From Thiorhodovibrio winogradskyi (GTDB lineage: Bacteria > Pseudomonadota > Gammaproteobacteria > Chromatiales > Chromatiaceae), in the NCBI RefSeq assembly GCF_036208045.1, contig NZ_CP121472.1, positions 2,739,531 through 2,803,530 on the forward strand: a stretch of 64,000 nucleotides of DNA, written 5' to 3'. Made by a program: the position numbers and the translations under genes. Shown here piece after piece: positions 1 to 9,020 of the stretch; position 1 is the first letter of the stretch, and each line of letters begins with the position of its first letter. The notes below the pieces were generated by a model. The model was given only the letters and a program-made list of their open reading frames with translations, was not told the DNA's origin and made no database searches.

Positions 1-69
1 GCGGATCGGATGGCGGTGTTGGGGCTTGGTTAGGCATTATCGGAAGCCTGATCCCCCAGGACTCTCTGG

Positions 70-889
70 TCAAGTCGCGGCAGATTTTGGGCCTGGTGGT
101 CCATGCACCAGGCGCGGATCCGCGATCAAGCCTTCGAGCGGGTCGATTGTGGACATGGACCAGGACCTCGTGGCTTCTGGCGCGATGGGCTGACCAACAT
201 CATCCGCCCACTGCCTCCAGGCCCAGGCGGCCTGGATGGCGCAGAGCAAGGCATCCAGGCTATCGCCGCTGGGATCATCGGCCAGGCTGGCCGGGGCTTC
301 AATCGTCAGACCATAGTCCGCGCGGGTGGCGCCGTCCAGGATCGCCGCCAGCAGTTCGCGGCGCGCTTGTTCCCGCGCGGGGCTCTGTTTCTTGGGATCA
401 TCCTGCTTGTAGGATCGGCGTCCGATCAACGCGCGCGCGAGCAAGCCGGGATAGGCTTCGACGCACAGGCGCCCGGGGTCGCCGGCATGGATGCCGGGGA
501 TCGTCACGCCGGCGCGCAGCAACCGGGGAGCACCCTCGAAGAACATCAGTCCGACCGGGGTGCCATGGAGCTTCTGCGGGCTGATGGCGCCGGCGGCGCG
601 ATCGGTGGCGCGCCGATGTTCCTTGTCCCCAGCGGGCCGCTGGGCGCGGTAGGCGTCGAGCGCCTGGCGAAAGCCCGCGCGTCCCAGGGCTTCGGCGTGA
701 CGCACGTAGCCGGACCAGGTCATGGGCCAGCCGATGTTGGCGAGAAAGGTGCGCGACTGGCCGAAGGGAAAATCCAGGCCGGCGATCCAGGGGCCGGGTT
801 GGTTCAGGAAGGACTCAAAGGAGGCGAAATCGCTCCAGCACGCGAGCGAGCCGGCAACGAGTCGATCGCCTTGCAGCCGACATGGCAGA
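70..889 (-). pseudogene. DUF429 family protein, N-terminally truncated copy
   Basis: This is a second copy of the DUF429 gene at 45360-46184 (predicted RNase H-fold nuclease family). The frame is readable from about 889 down to 70 and aligns with the intact copy through FDFPFGQSR-like and WSGYVRHAE segments. The first ~20 residues, including the GIDFTS start of the fold that carries a conserved Asp, are gone. At about 890 the frame runs into a remnant of the neighbouring DUF427 gene, so a deletion joined the two genes out of frame. Translation could still begin at an internal ATG at 723 (217 aa), but that product would lack the first part of the core. I treat it as a pseudogene. Confidence 0.7.
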
Positions 890-894
890 TCGGC

Positions 895-1121
895 GGGCTG
901 CCGGTTTCCAGGGCGCGGAGGGCGGATTCGGTGGTGGCGATGCGGCTCTCACCGGCATGGATGGTGATGAGCCGGTCATCAGAACGGTAGGTTGGCGGAC
1001 GGGGGTAATTCCAGACGGACTCCTGGCCAGGTCCGGGAACCTGCGCGAAGGGCGGGCGTTGCTGGCCGCGATAGTGCCAGGCGTCGCGGGCGGCTTGTAA
1101 ACCGGATCGAGTGTCGGGCAT
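895..1121 (-). pseudogene. DUF427 family protein, 5' fragment
   Basis: About 75 codons match the N-terminal half of the DUF427 protein at 46259-46816 (shared QYRGQQRPPFAQ-like and ALETGSPP segments). Homology stops at about 895 and the frame then passes out of phase into the DUF429 remnant. The C-terminal half of DUF427 is missing, so function is unlikely. The deletion breakpoint lies near 885-895. It is divergent from the NUDIX gene at 1202, as in the intact copy. Confidence 0.7.
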
Positions 1122-1201
1122 GCTGGGCGGCCTCGGCTTTGACAGATTGGCTTCTGTGTGCAGACATAGGGCGTTTTCGGCAATGAGCAAGAAGGTGCGC
1201 G

Positions 1202-1660
1202 ATGACGAAACCCGAAACACCGCTGCTAGCCGCGGACATCATCATCGAGCTCAATGACCGGCCAGGCCGGCCCATCGTGCTGATTGAACGGCGCTATCCG
1301 CCACTGGGTTGGGCGATTCCCGGCGGTTTTGTCGACGTCGGGGAGCGCATCGAAGCCGCCGCCATGCGCGAGGCGCGGGAGGAAACGGCCTTGCGGGTGA
1401 AGTTGCGCGCACTCCTGGGGCTTTACTCCGATCCAGCGCGCGATCCGCGAGGCCATACGGTCAGCGCGGTTTGCGTGGCGGAGGCCACCGGAGAGCCCCG
1501 AGCGCAGGATGATGCCCGTCACTTGGCGATTTTCGCGCCAGAGGCGCTGCCCGAACCTCTCGCGTTCGATCATGCGCGGATTCTCGATCATTTCCGGCGC
1601 TACCGCGAGACGGGCCTGATCACCCCGTTGTGGTCGCCGGATTCCCTGGACAACGTCTGA
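1202..1660 (+). CDS. NUDIX hydrolase (copy 1)
   Basis: A 152-aa NUDIX-fold pyrophosphohydrolase. The NUDIX box is clear at about residues 40-65: GGFVDVGERIE followed by REAREET, giving the G-x5-E-x7-RE-x2-EE pattern that binds the divalent metal. The family cleaves nucleoside diphosphates linked to another group; the substrate cannot be told from the sequence, though the small single-domain form resembles ADP-ribose pyrophosphatases. It is nearly identical to the copy at 47047-47505 and is followed 20 nt later by the same unknown gene in both places. Both copies look intact. Confidence 0.9.
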   Translation: MTKPETPLLAADIIIELNDRPGRPIVLIERRYPPLGWAIPGGFVDVGERIEAAAMREAREETALRVKLRALLGLYSDPARDPRGHTVSAVCVAEATGEPRAQDDARHLAIFAPEALPEPLAFDHARILDHFRRYRETGLITPLWSPDSLDNV

Positions 1661-1680
1661 GCCTCGCTCACGCCGTCATC

Positions 1681-2049
1681 ATGCCCACCCTGTTTTCCAT
1701 TATCGAATCCCCCGGTCATCCGCGACTCGACGGTCTCTATCAGCGCCTTGGCATCGAGCAGGTGAAGCTCAGCTCCCAGCGCAAGGCCCTGCAGAAGACC
1801 TCACCCGACTGGGTGGTGGCGGAGTTCTTCTATGGCTTCGGCAACAACTACGCCGGAGCCAATGTCTGCAATCTGGACGTCTTGCTCGCCACATTGCGCA
1901 AGCAGGTGCCAAACGCGCGGGTGATTGTGCTGGTCACCAAGGATCAGGCCGGGTATGTTCCCTTGCTGGCGGAGCGCTTTCCGCTGCATGCGGTTCTGAC
2001 CTTGCCGGTAGGCGAGGCGGACATGGAGGCAGCGCTGACGGACCAATGA
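1681..2049 (+). CDS. Conserved protein of unknown function, paired with NUDIX gene (copy 1)
   Basis: A 122-aa protein I cannot assign to a named family. It alternates hydrophobic strands and amphipathic helices (VIVLVTKDQAGYVPLL near the end), which suggests a small alpha/beta Rossmann-like fold; no signal peptide or membrane segment is visible. The start is the ATG 20 nt after the NUDIX stop. The copy at 47526-47903 is three residues longer (an ALK insertion) and otherwise very similar. Duplication of the pair with the reading frame kept suggests the two genes work together; the role is unknown. Confidence 0.75.
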   Translation: MPTLFSIIESPGHPRLDGLYQRLGIEQVKLSSQRKALQKTSPDWVVAEFFYGFGNNYAGANVCNLDVLLATLRKQVPNARVIVLVTKDQAGYVPLLAERFPLHAVLTLPVGEADMEAALTDQ

Positions 2050-2088
2050 AGGGATCATCACCTTTAACCGCCTGAGCTCTCTCTACTC

Positions 2089-4567
2089 CAGACCTCCCAG
2101 GTCCAGATTTTTCCTCCCACGTAAGCGCTTGAATCTCCGTCTTACCCGACGTTTTTTGGACATTTCCGTCCGACGTCGAGAAGTCGTTTTTTGGACAAAC
2201 ACTGACACAGTTATTCGTTTTATATAAAAATAATTCTGGAAAAATAAAAGAAAGATTGGCATGATCGGGTGAAGTGGTTTTATCCTCATCAAGGAGCTTC
2301 CCTGGTGACCCAAATCGAGTTGCTTGCCGAGCCGGCGGGTGCGTTGGATCGCGCGGTGCGTTTCGAGCTTGGTGGTGGCTATGCGCTGCATCTGCCACGC
2401 GGTCCACGCGCGCTCGGCACGCTCTACCATCGCGGCACCCCGATCAAGCAAGTGAACCTGCGTGACAACGCCGAGCGTCGCCTCTTGGCTGTGGAGCTGA
2501 TGCAAAAAGGCGTCAATCAGAGCCGCTTGGCCGAGGCATTGAAGCTTAGCCGCCAGACCCTGCACAACTATCGGGAGAGCTACCGGGAATTCGGCGTTCA
2601 GGGACTTTTGCACGGCTACAGTCCCGCCACCAGCAAGGACGAGGAACTCCATCGCCATCTCAACGTCAACAAGCGCCGTCCCGGCTCCAAAGCCCGCGAG
2701 CTCGAAGCCCTGCGCCGCGCCAAGCGTAAGCAGGCCGAAGGTGAGGGACAGGCCGAGCTGGACTGGGACGGGGAGACAACCTATGAACTCCAAGAGCCGG
2801 CGATTGAACAAACCCTGAGTGCGGCGCTGGCTGGCTCGAACGCGACACTACCTCAATCGGAGCCGGCCGAGGTGGTGGCGAGCGAGCGTCCTTATGCCGA
2901 GAACCATGACTGGGAAGAAAGCCGCTACGCCGGCATCTTCCCCATCCTCATGGTCTTGATCAGCCAATGGCGCTGGCTGAGCGGGGTGATGAAACTGTTT
3001 GGCGCCGGCTGGAAGCTGTTCATGGTCTTCGCCCTGATGGGCGTGAGCAACATCCGCTCCATCGAGCAACTCAAGCACGTGCGCCGTGACGAGGCCGGGC
3101 GGATGCTGGGGATTGGCACTCTGCCGTGCCTGGAGACTATTTGGAGCTGGTTCCATGCGGTGGCCAAGCAAGGGCGCGCCGCCGTGCTGGTGGCCAGCTT
3201 TTCCGACGACCAACTCCAGCGCGGCTTGGTCGGCACGGATGTATGGTTCACCGATGGCCATCTGCTGCCCTATACCGGGATGCACAAGGTCCATGCCAGT
3301 TATCACACCCAACGGCGCATGCCCACCCCGGGGCAGACCAATCTGGTCACCTGCGATGCGCGCGGGCGCGTGGTCTGCTTTGACATCCAAGAGGGAAAAG
3401 GCGATCTGCGCGCGCGCATTCTTGCCTTGGGCGCCTATGCGCGTGAACAGGGTTTGGGCGTGATGCCTTTGCAGGTGTTTGACCGTGAAGGCGACGGGCT
3501 GGCGTTTTTCTCCACCCTGGTCGCCACCGACACGCCCTTTGTGACCTGGGAAAAGAACGCCGATGCGGCGCGCTTGGGTGGGTTGGAGGCAGACGCCTTC
3601 ACCGAGACGCTGTCGTTGAACGGGACCGAGTACCGGCTGCTGGAGGAGGTGAAGGCCTGTACATTCACCCCGGAGCCAGCACACCCCGAGGCGCAGCCGG
3701 CGCCCGCGCATTCCTTCACACTGCGCCGGGTGGTGATCTGGAATTTGCGCACCGGGCATCGCACCAGCATGGTTTGTTGGGATGGCGATCTGGCGCTGAC
3801 CACGGCGGCCATCGCCACGGCCATGCTCAGTCGCTGGGGGGCGTCTGAGAATACCTTCAAGCACCTCCAGGAGCGTCACCCCTATCATTACCATCCGGGG
3901 TTTGGGGTGAGTGAGAGCGAGAAACAGGACATCGCCAATCCGGCGATCAAGGCCATTGATGCGCGCCGCCTTGCTCTCAAAACCAAGCTCAACCGTCTCT
4001 ACAAGCAACAAACCAAGTGCAAGCCCGGGATCAAGAAAGACGGGACCGTGCGCGCGAACAGCAAACACCAGCGTATCGCCGCTGAGATCGCCGCCGCCGA
4101 GGCGGAACTGGCGCGGCTGAAGGCGGAGCGCGATCAGTTGCCCGAGCGCGTCGATGTGGGCACCCTGAGCGATTACCGCTCCTTTCAGGCGATCGACAAT
4201 GACGGCAAGAACTTGTTCGATGTCGTCACTTCCTCGGTGTGGAATGCCCGCTGCCAGCTCATCGATTGGCTTGAGCCGGTCTATGCCAAAGATAGTGATC
4301 GGGTTGATCTGCTCTATGCGATTCTCAACTGCCACGGCTGGATTCGCAGCGATGGCTGCTGGGTGGTGGTGCGCCTGGAGCCGTTACAGCAGCCCGCGCG
4401 CCGTGCGGCCCAGGAGCAGTTGTGCCGTAAGCTGACCGGTCTGGGGGCGAGAATCCCCGGAGGGAAGTGGCTGCGTATCGAGGTCGGCGACGCGCCGCTT
4501 TGATGCAGTATCGCTGCGGGAGCTGTCCAAAAAACACAGGGGTTTTTGGGCGATTTTGGGAGGTCTG
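2089..4567 (+). mobile_element. Large insertion sequence, copy 1 (2479 bp, 11-bp terminal inverted repeats)
   Basis: The ends are the inverted repeat CAGACCTCCCA (2089-2099) and its complement (4557-4567), as in the second copy at 10114-14735. The left 140 bp hold repeated GTCCAAAAAAC-type subterminal motifs, and one more occurs near the right end (about 4527), probable transposase-binding sites. The five bases outside each end differ (TACTC on the left, CGTTT on the right), so there is no target duplication. This copy therefore sits at a rearrangement junction: the left flank is the duplicated NUDIX block and the right flank is the middle of a type III methyltransferase gene. Confidence 0.8.
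2305..4503 (+). CDS. Putative DDE transposase, copy 1
   Basis: A 732-aa protein starting at GTG 2305, chosen because AAGGAG lies eight bases upstream and the second copy has the same start context. An N-terminal helix-turn-helix (about residues 40-90, LAEALKLSRQTLHNYRESY) precedes a basic linker and a catalytic region. Likely acidic residues are in FTDGHLLPYTG, VFDREGDG and SENTFKHLQE; the last resembles the RW..EN.FKYM segment of long DDE-type proteins. I do not recognise a named IS family. It is nearly identical to the copy at 10178-12382 and appears intact. Confidence 0.8.
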   Translation: MTQIELLAEPAGALDRAVRFELGGGYALHLPRGPRALGTLYHRGTPIKQVNLRDNAERRLLAVELMQKGVNQSRLAEALKLSRQTLHNYRESYREFGVQGLLHGYSPATSKDEELHRHLNVNKRRPGSKARELEALRRAKRKQAEGEGQAELDWDGETTYELQEPAIEQTLSAALAGSNATLPQSEPAEVVASERPYAENHDWEESRYAGIFPILMVLISQWRWLSGVMKLFGAGWKLFMVFALMGVSNIRSIEQLKHVRRDEAGRMLGIGTLPCLETIWSWFHAVAKQGRAAVLVASFSDDQLQRGLVGTDVWFTDGHLLPYTGMHKVHASYHTQRRMPTPGQTNLVTCDARGRVVCFDIQEGKGDLRARILALGAYAREQGLGVMPLQVFDREGDGLAFFSTLVATDTPFVTWEKNADAARLGGLEADAFTETLSLNGTEYRLLEEVKACTFTPEPAHPEAQPAPAHSFTLRRVVIWNLRTGHRTSMVCWDGDLALTTAAIATAMLSRWGASENTFKHLQERHPYHYHPGFGVSESEKQDIANPAIKAIDARRLALKTKLNRLYKQQTKCKPGIKKDGTVRANSKHQRIAAEIAAAEAELARLKAERDQLPERVDVGTLSDYRSFQAIDNDGKNLFDVVTSSVWNARCQLIDWLEPVYAKDSDRVDLLYAILNCHGWIRSDGCWVVVRLEPLQQPARRAAQEQLCRKLTGLGARIPGGKWLRIEVGDAPL

Positions 4568-5116
4568 CGTTTAGAATCCTACGAAGACACCCTTAACAAC
4601 CTCCATATCCGCCCCCGCACCAAAACGCAAGCCGACCTCCTCGACACCAACCCCGCCCTGCGCGAAGACTACATGCTCGGCTACTGGCTGGATGTCGAAA
4701 CCGCCGACAGCCCCTCGCTGCTGAACATCGAGCAGTTCGAGGACCCCTTCGACTACAAGCTCAACATCGCCACCGGCAGCGTCGGCGCCTTCAAGCCCAC
4801 GCGCGTCGATCTGGTGGAAACCTTCAACTACCTGATCGGCCTGCGCGTCAAAACCATCGAAACCATTCGCGGCGTCAAGGTTGTTACAGGCACCAATCCG
4901 AAAGATGAAGAAGTGCTAATTATCTGGCGGAAGGTTAAAGAACTCGACAACGCCGGACTTGAGAAATTCCTTCAGAGGCTGACATTCAATTCACGGGATA
5001 GAGACTTCGATCACATCTACGTCAACGGCGATCACACCCTCGAAGACCCGCATTCCAAGGTCAAAATGACCGAGATCGAATTCAAGCGGCTCATGTTCGA
5101 TGTGCAGGACGTGTGA
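4568..5116 (+). pseudogene. mod: Type III DNA methyltransferase (Mod), C-terminal stump
   Basis: Right after the IS end the frame reads RLESYEDTLNNL, a segment typical of the last third of type III Mod subunits, and continues for 182 codons to a TGA that overlaps the start region of the restriction gene. The target-recognition and catalytic domains (FxGxG, DPPY) are missing and are not found upstream of the IS, so they were deleted rather than merely interrupted. The partial frame can be read from an ATG inside the IS end (4556), but no methyltransferase activity can be expected. Confidence 0.85.
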
Positions 5117-5127
5117 GGAACGCGGGC

Positions 5128-8100
5128 ATGGCGAAATCAAAAGACAAGACGCACTTCACCGACAAACTCGCGCTCGGGCGCTGGATGCTGGAACAGTTCG
5201 GCGTCGAGACCCTGCAAACCTTCAAGGAGCTGCTGGCCGATGCCAACCTGGTGGGCTTCGACGAGGAAAACACCTCGCTGTTCCACTACGAGCTGATCAA
5301 CAAGCCATTCCGCGAACGGGCGATGAGCGACGAGACCCTGCGGCTCTACGACGAGAACATCGTCCGCCACTGGCGCCGTATCACCGAACGGCGCAACCCG
5401 TCCGGTAGCACGCTCTATCCGCTCTATTTTCAGTATCTGACGCTGCTGTTCACCGAGCATTACCTCGACCGCTACTTCAGCGACCGCGCCGCCCTGTGCG
5501 CCGATCTGAACGCCTTTCTGATCGACTTCAACGCCAAGCTGCCCGCGCGCGAGCGCATCGAGGACTTCCGCGAGCCAGACCTCAACAAGCTGGCGATCTG
5601 GATCGCCACCGGCGGCGGCAAGACGCTGATCATGCAGGTGAACATCCTCCAGTTTCAGCACTACCTGGCCCGCGCTGGCCGCGCCCGCGAGTTCAACAAG
5701 ACCATCCTGCTCACCCCCAACGAGGGACTGTCCCTGCAACACAAGGAAGAACTCGACCTGGCCGGGCTGGACGGCGACCTGTTCGTCAAAGACGGCGGCA
5801 GTCTGCTCAGCCAAGGCACGGTGGAAATCATCGACATTCATAAGCTGCGCGAGAAGGCCGGCGATGTCACCGTGGCCGTGGAAGCCTTCGAGTCCAACAA
5901 CCTGGTTCTGGTCGATGAAGGCCATCGCGGCGCTGGCGGCGAGGACTGGGTGGGCAAGCGCAATCAGCTTTGCGAGAACGGCTTCTCCTTCGAGTACTCG
6001 GCCACCTTTGGTCAGGCCATCAAGGCGGCTGGAACCGCAACGCCGCCAAAGGCTGGAAAGCCGCCATCCAAAGGGTATCGCCTGGTGCAGCAGTACGCCC
6101 GCTGCATCCTGTTCGACTACTCCTACAAGTTCTTTCACGCCGACGGCTACGGCAAGGATCACCTCATCCTCAACCTCAGCGAGGAGCGCCAGCAGGACCA
6201 GCGCCAGCTCTACCTGAGCGCCTGCCTGCTGGCCTTCTACCAGCAAAAGCGCCTGTTCGTTGACAAACCCAAGGATCTCAAGCCCTATCTGCTCGCCGAT
6301 CCGCTCTGGATCTTCGTCGGCGGCAAGGTCACCGCCCAGAACGAAGCCAACGCGGAGACGGTCAGCGACATTCACGCCATCCTGCGCTTCCTCGGCGCCT
6401 TTGTCGCCAACCGCAAAAGCGAGTCCCTGCGGCACGTCGAGTTGCTGCTCAACCGCCAGGACGATCTGCGCGACCAACGCGACCGCCTCATCTTCGGCGA
6501 GGCGTTCCCCTATGTGCGGGACCAGTGGGAAACCACCCAGGCCGATGCCCTGCTGCGCGATCTCATGCAGGTGGTCTTTCATGCCACCGGCACCGGCCTG
6601 CTGCATGTGGTCCATCTCAAGGGCAGCGGCGGTGAGATCGGCCTGCGCGTGGGCGAGAACGACTTCTTCGGCGTCATCAACGTGGGCGATGCCGCCAAGC
6701 TCATCAAGCAGATCGACCAGGATCCCGATCCCAACCTGACCGTCACCGACCAGGCTTACTCCGCCTCCCTGTTCGAGCGCATCAACAAGTCCGACACCAC
6801 CATCAACCTCCTCATCGGTGCCAAGAAGTTCACCGAGGGCTGGAGCTCCTGGCGCGTCAGCACCATGGGCCTGATGAACGTGGGCCGTTCGGAAGGCTCC
6901 GAGATCATCCAACTGTTCGGCCGCGGCGTGCGCCTCAAGGGCCACAACTTCTGCCTCAAGCGCAGCAGCCACATCCGCACCATGACGCACCCGCCGCACA
7001 TTCAGCTACTCGAAACGCTGAATGTTTTCGGCATCCGCTCCGACTACATGAAGGAATTCGAGGAGTATCTCGAAGAAGAAGGCGTCGGCGAGAAGACCAC
7101 CAAGGAGATCATCCTCCCCGTCATCAAGCGCCTCACGCGCAATGACCTGCAGATGATCCGCCCGAACAAGGACATCCCCCCCTTCCGCAAGGCCGAGCGC
7201 CCCGCGCTCGACCTGCCGCCCAAGCACCTGGGCCGCGTCACCCTGAACTGGTACCCCAAAATCCAAGCGCGCCGCTCCAAAGGCGCCGTCGCCGCCGTCG
7301 CCAACGTCGATCTCAACGAGGGCTACCTCGACGCCCGCCACCTGGCGTTCCTCGACCTGGAAGCGCTCTACTTCGCCATCGCCCAGCACAAGAACGAGAA
7401 AGCCTGGTACAACCTCCAGCTCAACCGCGCGCTCATCCCCAAGCTCCTGGCCGACCCGAGTTGGTACCGCCTCCTCATCCCCGCCGATCTGCTAGAGATC
7501 CGCGACTTCGCGCGCGTGCGCATCTGGCAAGAGATCGCCCTGGCGCTGCTCAAAAAATACGTCGAGCGCTACATCAACTACCGCAAAGCCGAGTACGAAG
7601 CCCCGCACCTGGAGTACTACCCGCTTGAGGAGAGCCACGACAACTTCTTCGACGCCTACCGCGTCTCGGTCGAACTTGGTCGAGACGATTGGATCAAGAA
7701 GCTCAACGAGCTGAAGGACAAGCTGAACAACAAGACATTCCGCGACAAGTGGGCTTACGGCAACCTGGAAGCCTTCGACTTCTCACGCCACCTCTACATG
7801 CCCCTGATCTACATCGGCAAGACCGACGTTGTGAAGCTCTCACCGGTCGCCCTGAATGAAGGCGAACGCGACTTCGTGCAAGACCTCAAGCACTACCACA
7901 GCAACAACGCCGACTTCTTCGCCGACAAGGAGCTTTACCTACTCCGCAACCAAAGCCGAGGCAAAGGCATCGGCTTCTTCGAGGCGGGCAACTTCTACCC
8001 CGACTTCATCCTCTGGCTGATCACCGACACCAAGCAATACGTCGCCTTCGTCGACCCCAAGGGCCTCGGCCGAGTCCACGGCCTCGACGACCCCAAGATT

Positions 8101-8334
8101 CAGTTCCACGCCAAGATCAAAGAGATCGAACAGCGGCTTGGTGACCCGAACGTGGTGCTGAATTCCTTCATCGTTTCCAACACTGACATGAAGGACATCT
8201 CGTGGTGGGTTGATGGCGGAGCGACCAAGCAGGACTTTACGGACAATCATGTGCTGTTTCAGCAAGAAGACAAAGACACCTATGTCAGTGTTTTGCTAGC
8301 AGCCGCATCGGAAGCGAGTGTTTTATCTCCTTAA
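5128..8334 (+). CDS. res: Type III restriction enzyme, Res subunit (helicase-nuclease)
   Basis: A 1068-aa SF2 helicase fused to a C-terminal nuclease. Walker A ATGGGKT is at about residue 160, Walker B in the form VLVDEGH at about 262, motif III SATF at about 290, and a Q..GRG.R motif VI at about 590. Near residues 955-977, PDF plus VDPKG form a PD-(D/E)xK site. Such subunits translocate on DNA and cut it, but only in complex with Mod, which supplies recognition. ATG 5128 has GAGG nine bases upstream; a GTG at 5113 is possible. The gene is full length, while its partner mod is only a stump, so the system is predicted to be inactive unless another Mod complements it. Confidence 0.9.
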   Translation: MAKSKDKTHFTDKLALGRWMLEQFGVETLQTFKELLADANLVGFDEENTSLFHYELINKPFRERAMSDETLRLYDENIVRHWRRITERRNPSGSTLYPLYFQYLTLLFTEHYLDRYFSDRAALCADLNAFLIDFNAKLPARERIEDFREPDLNKLAIWIATGGGKTLIMQVNILQFQHYLARAGRAREFNKTILLTPNEGLSLQHKEELDLAGLDGDLFVKDGGSLLSQGTVEIIDIHKLREKAGDVTVAVEAFESNNLVLVDEGHRGAGGEDWVGKRNQLCENGFSFEYSATFGQAIKAAGTATPPKAGKPPSKGYRLVQQYARCILFDYSYKFFHADGYGKDHLILNLSEERQQDQRQLYLSACLLAFYQQKRLFVDKPKDLKPYLLADPLWIFVGGKVTAQNEANAETVSDIHAILRFLGAFVANRKSESLRHVELLLNRQDDLRDQRDRLIFGEAFPYVRDQWETTQADALLRDLMQVVFHATGTGLLHVVHLKGSGGEIGLRVGENDFFGVINVGDAAKLIKQIDQDPDPNLTVTDQAYSASLFERINKSDTTINLLIGAKKFTEGWSSWRVSTMGLMNVGRSEGSEIIQLFGRGVRLKGHNFCLKRSSHIRTMTHPPHIQLLETLNVFGIRSDYMKEFEEYLEEEGVGEKTTKEIILPVIKRLTRNDLQMIRPNKDIPPFRKAERPALDLPPKHLGRVTLNWYPKIQARRSKGAVAAVANVDLNEGYLDARHLAFLDLEALYFAIAQHKNEKAWYNLQLNRALIPKLLADPSWYRLLIPADLLEIRDFARVRIWQEIALALLKKYVERYINYRKAEYEAPHLEYYPLEESHDNFFDAYRVSVELGRDDWIKKLNELKDKLNNKTFRDKWAYGNLEAFDFSRHLYMPLIYIGKTDVVKLSPVALNEGERDFVQDLKHYHSNNADFFADKELYLLRNQSRGKGIGFFEAGNFYPDFILWLITDTKQYVAFVDPKGLGRVHGLDDPKIQFHAKIKEIEQRLGDPNVVLNSFIVSNTDMKDISWWVDGGATKQDFTDNHVLFQQEDKDTYVSVLLAAASEASVLSP

Positions 8335-8417
8335 CCCCTCGATTGCCCTGCGCAATCGAAAGCGCTTATTCGCCACCGATTTCTTTTTCAACGAACGGTC
8401 TACTAGAGGAAAAAGCC

Positions 8418-8918
8418 ATGTTTTATGAAACTAGAATAAACCGGACTATTAAGCAGTTTGCTAGACCATCAGTAGCCACTTTTCTTTTTCTAAGCCTGAT
8501 AGGTTGCGTTAGTACAATGCCTTACTCGGATCCTTTGATGAGGTCTTACAACATGAAGGAGCAAGCCTGCCGATCTGGTCTAGCCACAGCAGAATTTGGG
8601 AAAAAACCAAGCAATTACAGAGCTATAATTGAAAAGTATCAAAGACCGCGATTGAAAGATTCCGATGCAGCTAAATTTGATTGGTCTAACGCACTAGGTC
8701 CCAAAAAAGGGTATGGTTGGTTTGTCGAGGCGGCTCAATGTAGAGGACATGGTTGGGCAGTTTGCGTTTCTATCAATGGAAAAAATTCTTACGGTGCTTA
8801 CACGGGATATGTCCCTTTCTTTTATCTCATAAAAAACGGTGAGGTAATTTACTCGGACGGGAGTGTTACCGATCGTAACTATAATTGTCTTAACTTTGAT
8901 AAACAAACCACTCTGTAA
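8418..8918 (+). CDS. Predicted lipoprotein, unknown function
   Basis: A 166-aa protein starting at ATG 8418 with AGAGGA upstream. The N-terminus has a basic region, a hydrophobic stretch and a lipobox (LIGC) at about residue 35, so it should be lipid-anchored in the envelope. The rest is polar, with several Cys and aromatic residues and no family I recognise. Base composition is much richer in A+T than the flanking genes, as is the next gene, indicating foreign origin. Confidence 0.65.
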   Translation: MFYETRINRTIKQFARPSVATFLFLSLIGCVSTMPYSDPLMRSYNMKEQACRSGLATAEFGKKPSNYRAIIEKYQRPRLKDSDAAKFDWSNALGPKKGYGWFVEAAQCRGHGWAVCVSINGKNSYGAYTGYVPFFYLIKNGEVIYSDGSVTDRNYNCLNFDKQTTL

Positions 8919-8927
8919 GCAAGAAAA

Positions 8928-8983
8928 AGAGAAAAGGGCCGTGTTCAAATGGTTTTGGCAGCACTAAAAATAAAGCGACCCTA
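8928..8983. repeat. Left copy of ~55-bp imperfect direct repeat flanking an AT-rich gene
   Basis: Begins AGAGAAAAGGGCC and contains GGTTTTGGC and AAAATAAA blocks. The right copy at 9659-9713 has the same blocks in the same orientation, roughly three quarters identical by eye. The repeats bracket the gene at 9021-9599. They may mark the edges of an acquired unit. Confidence 0.5.
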
Positions 8984-9020
8984 ATGGACCCTTAATCTAA
9001 ATCTGAATGCGAGACTGATA

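Noticed and set aside
2848-4335. A 495-codon minus-strand frame inside the large IS (and its counterpart 10346-11557)
   Set aside because: Antisense to the transposase in both copies; it exists only because of codon bias.
5137-6999. A 620-codon open frame on the minus strand inside res
   Set aside because: Exact antisense of a strongly supported helicase gene in GC-rich DNA; composition is Leu/Val/Gln/Ala-rich without any motif.
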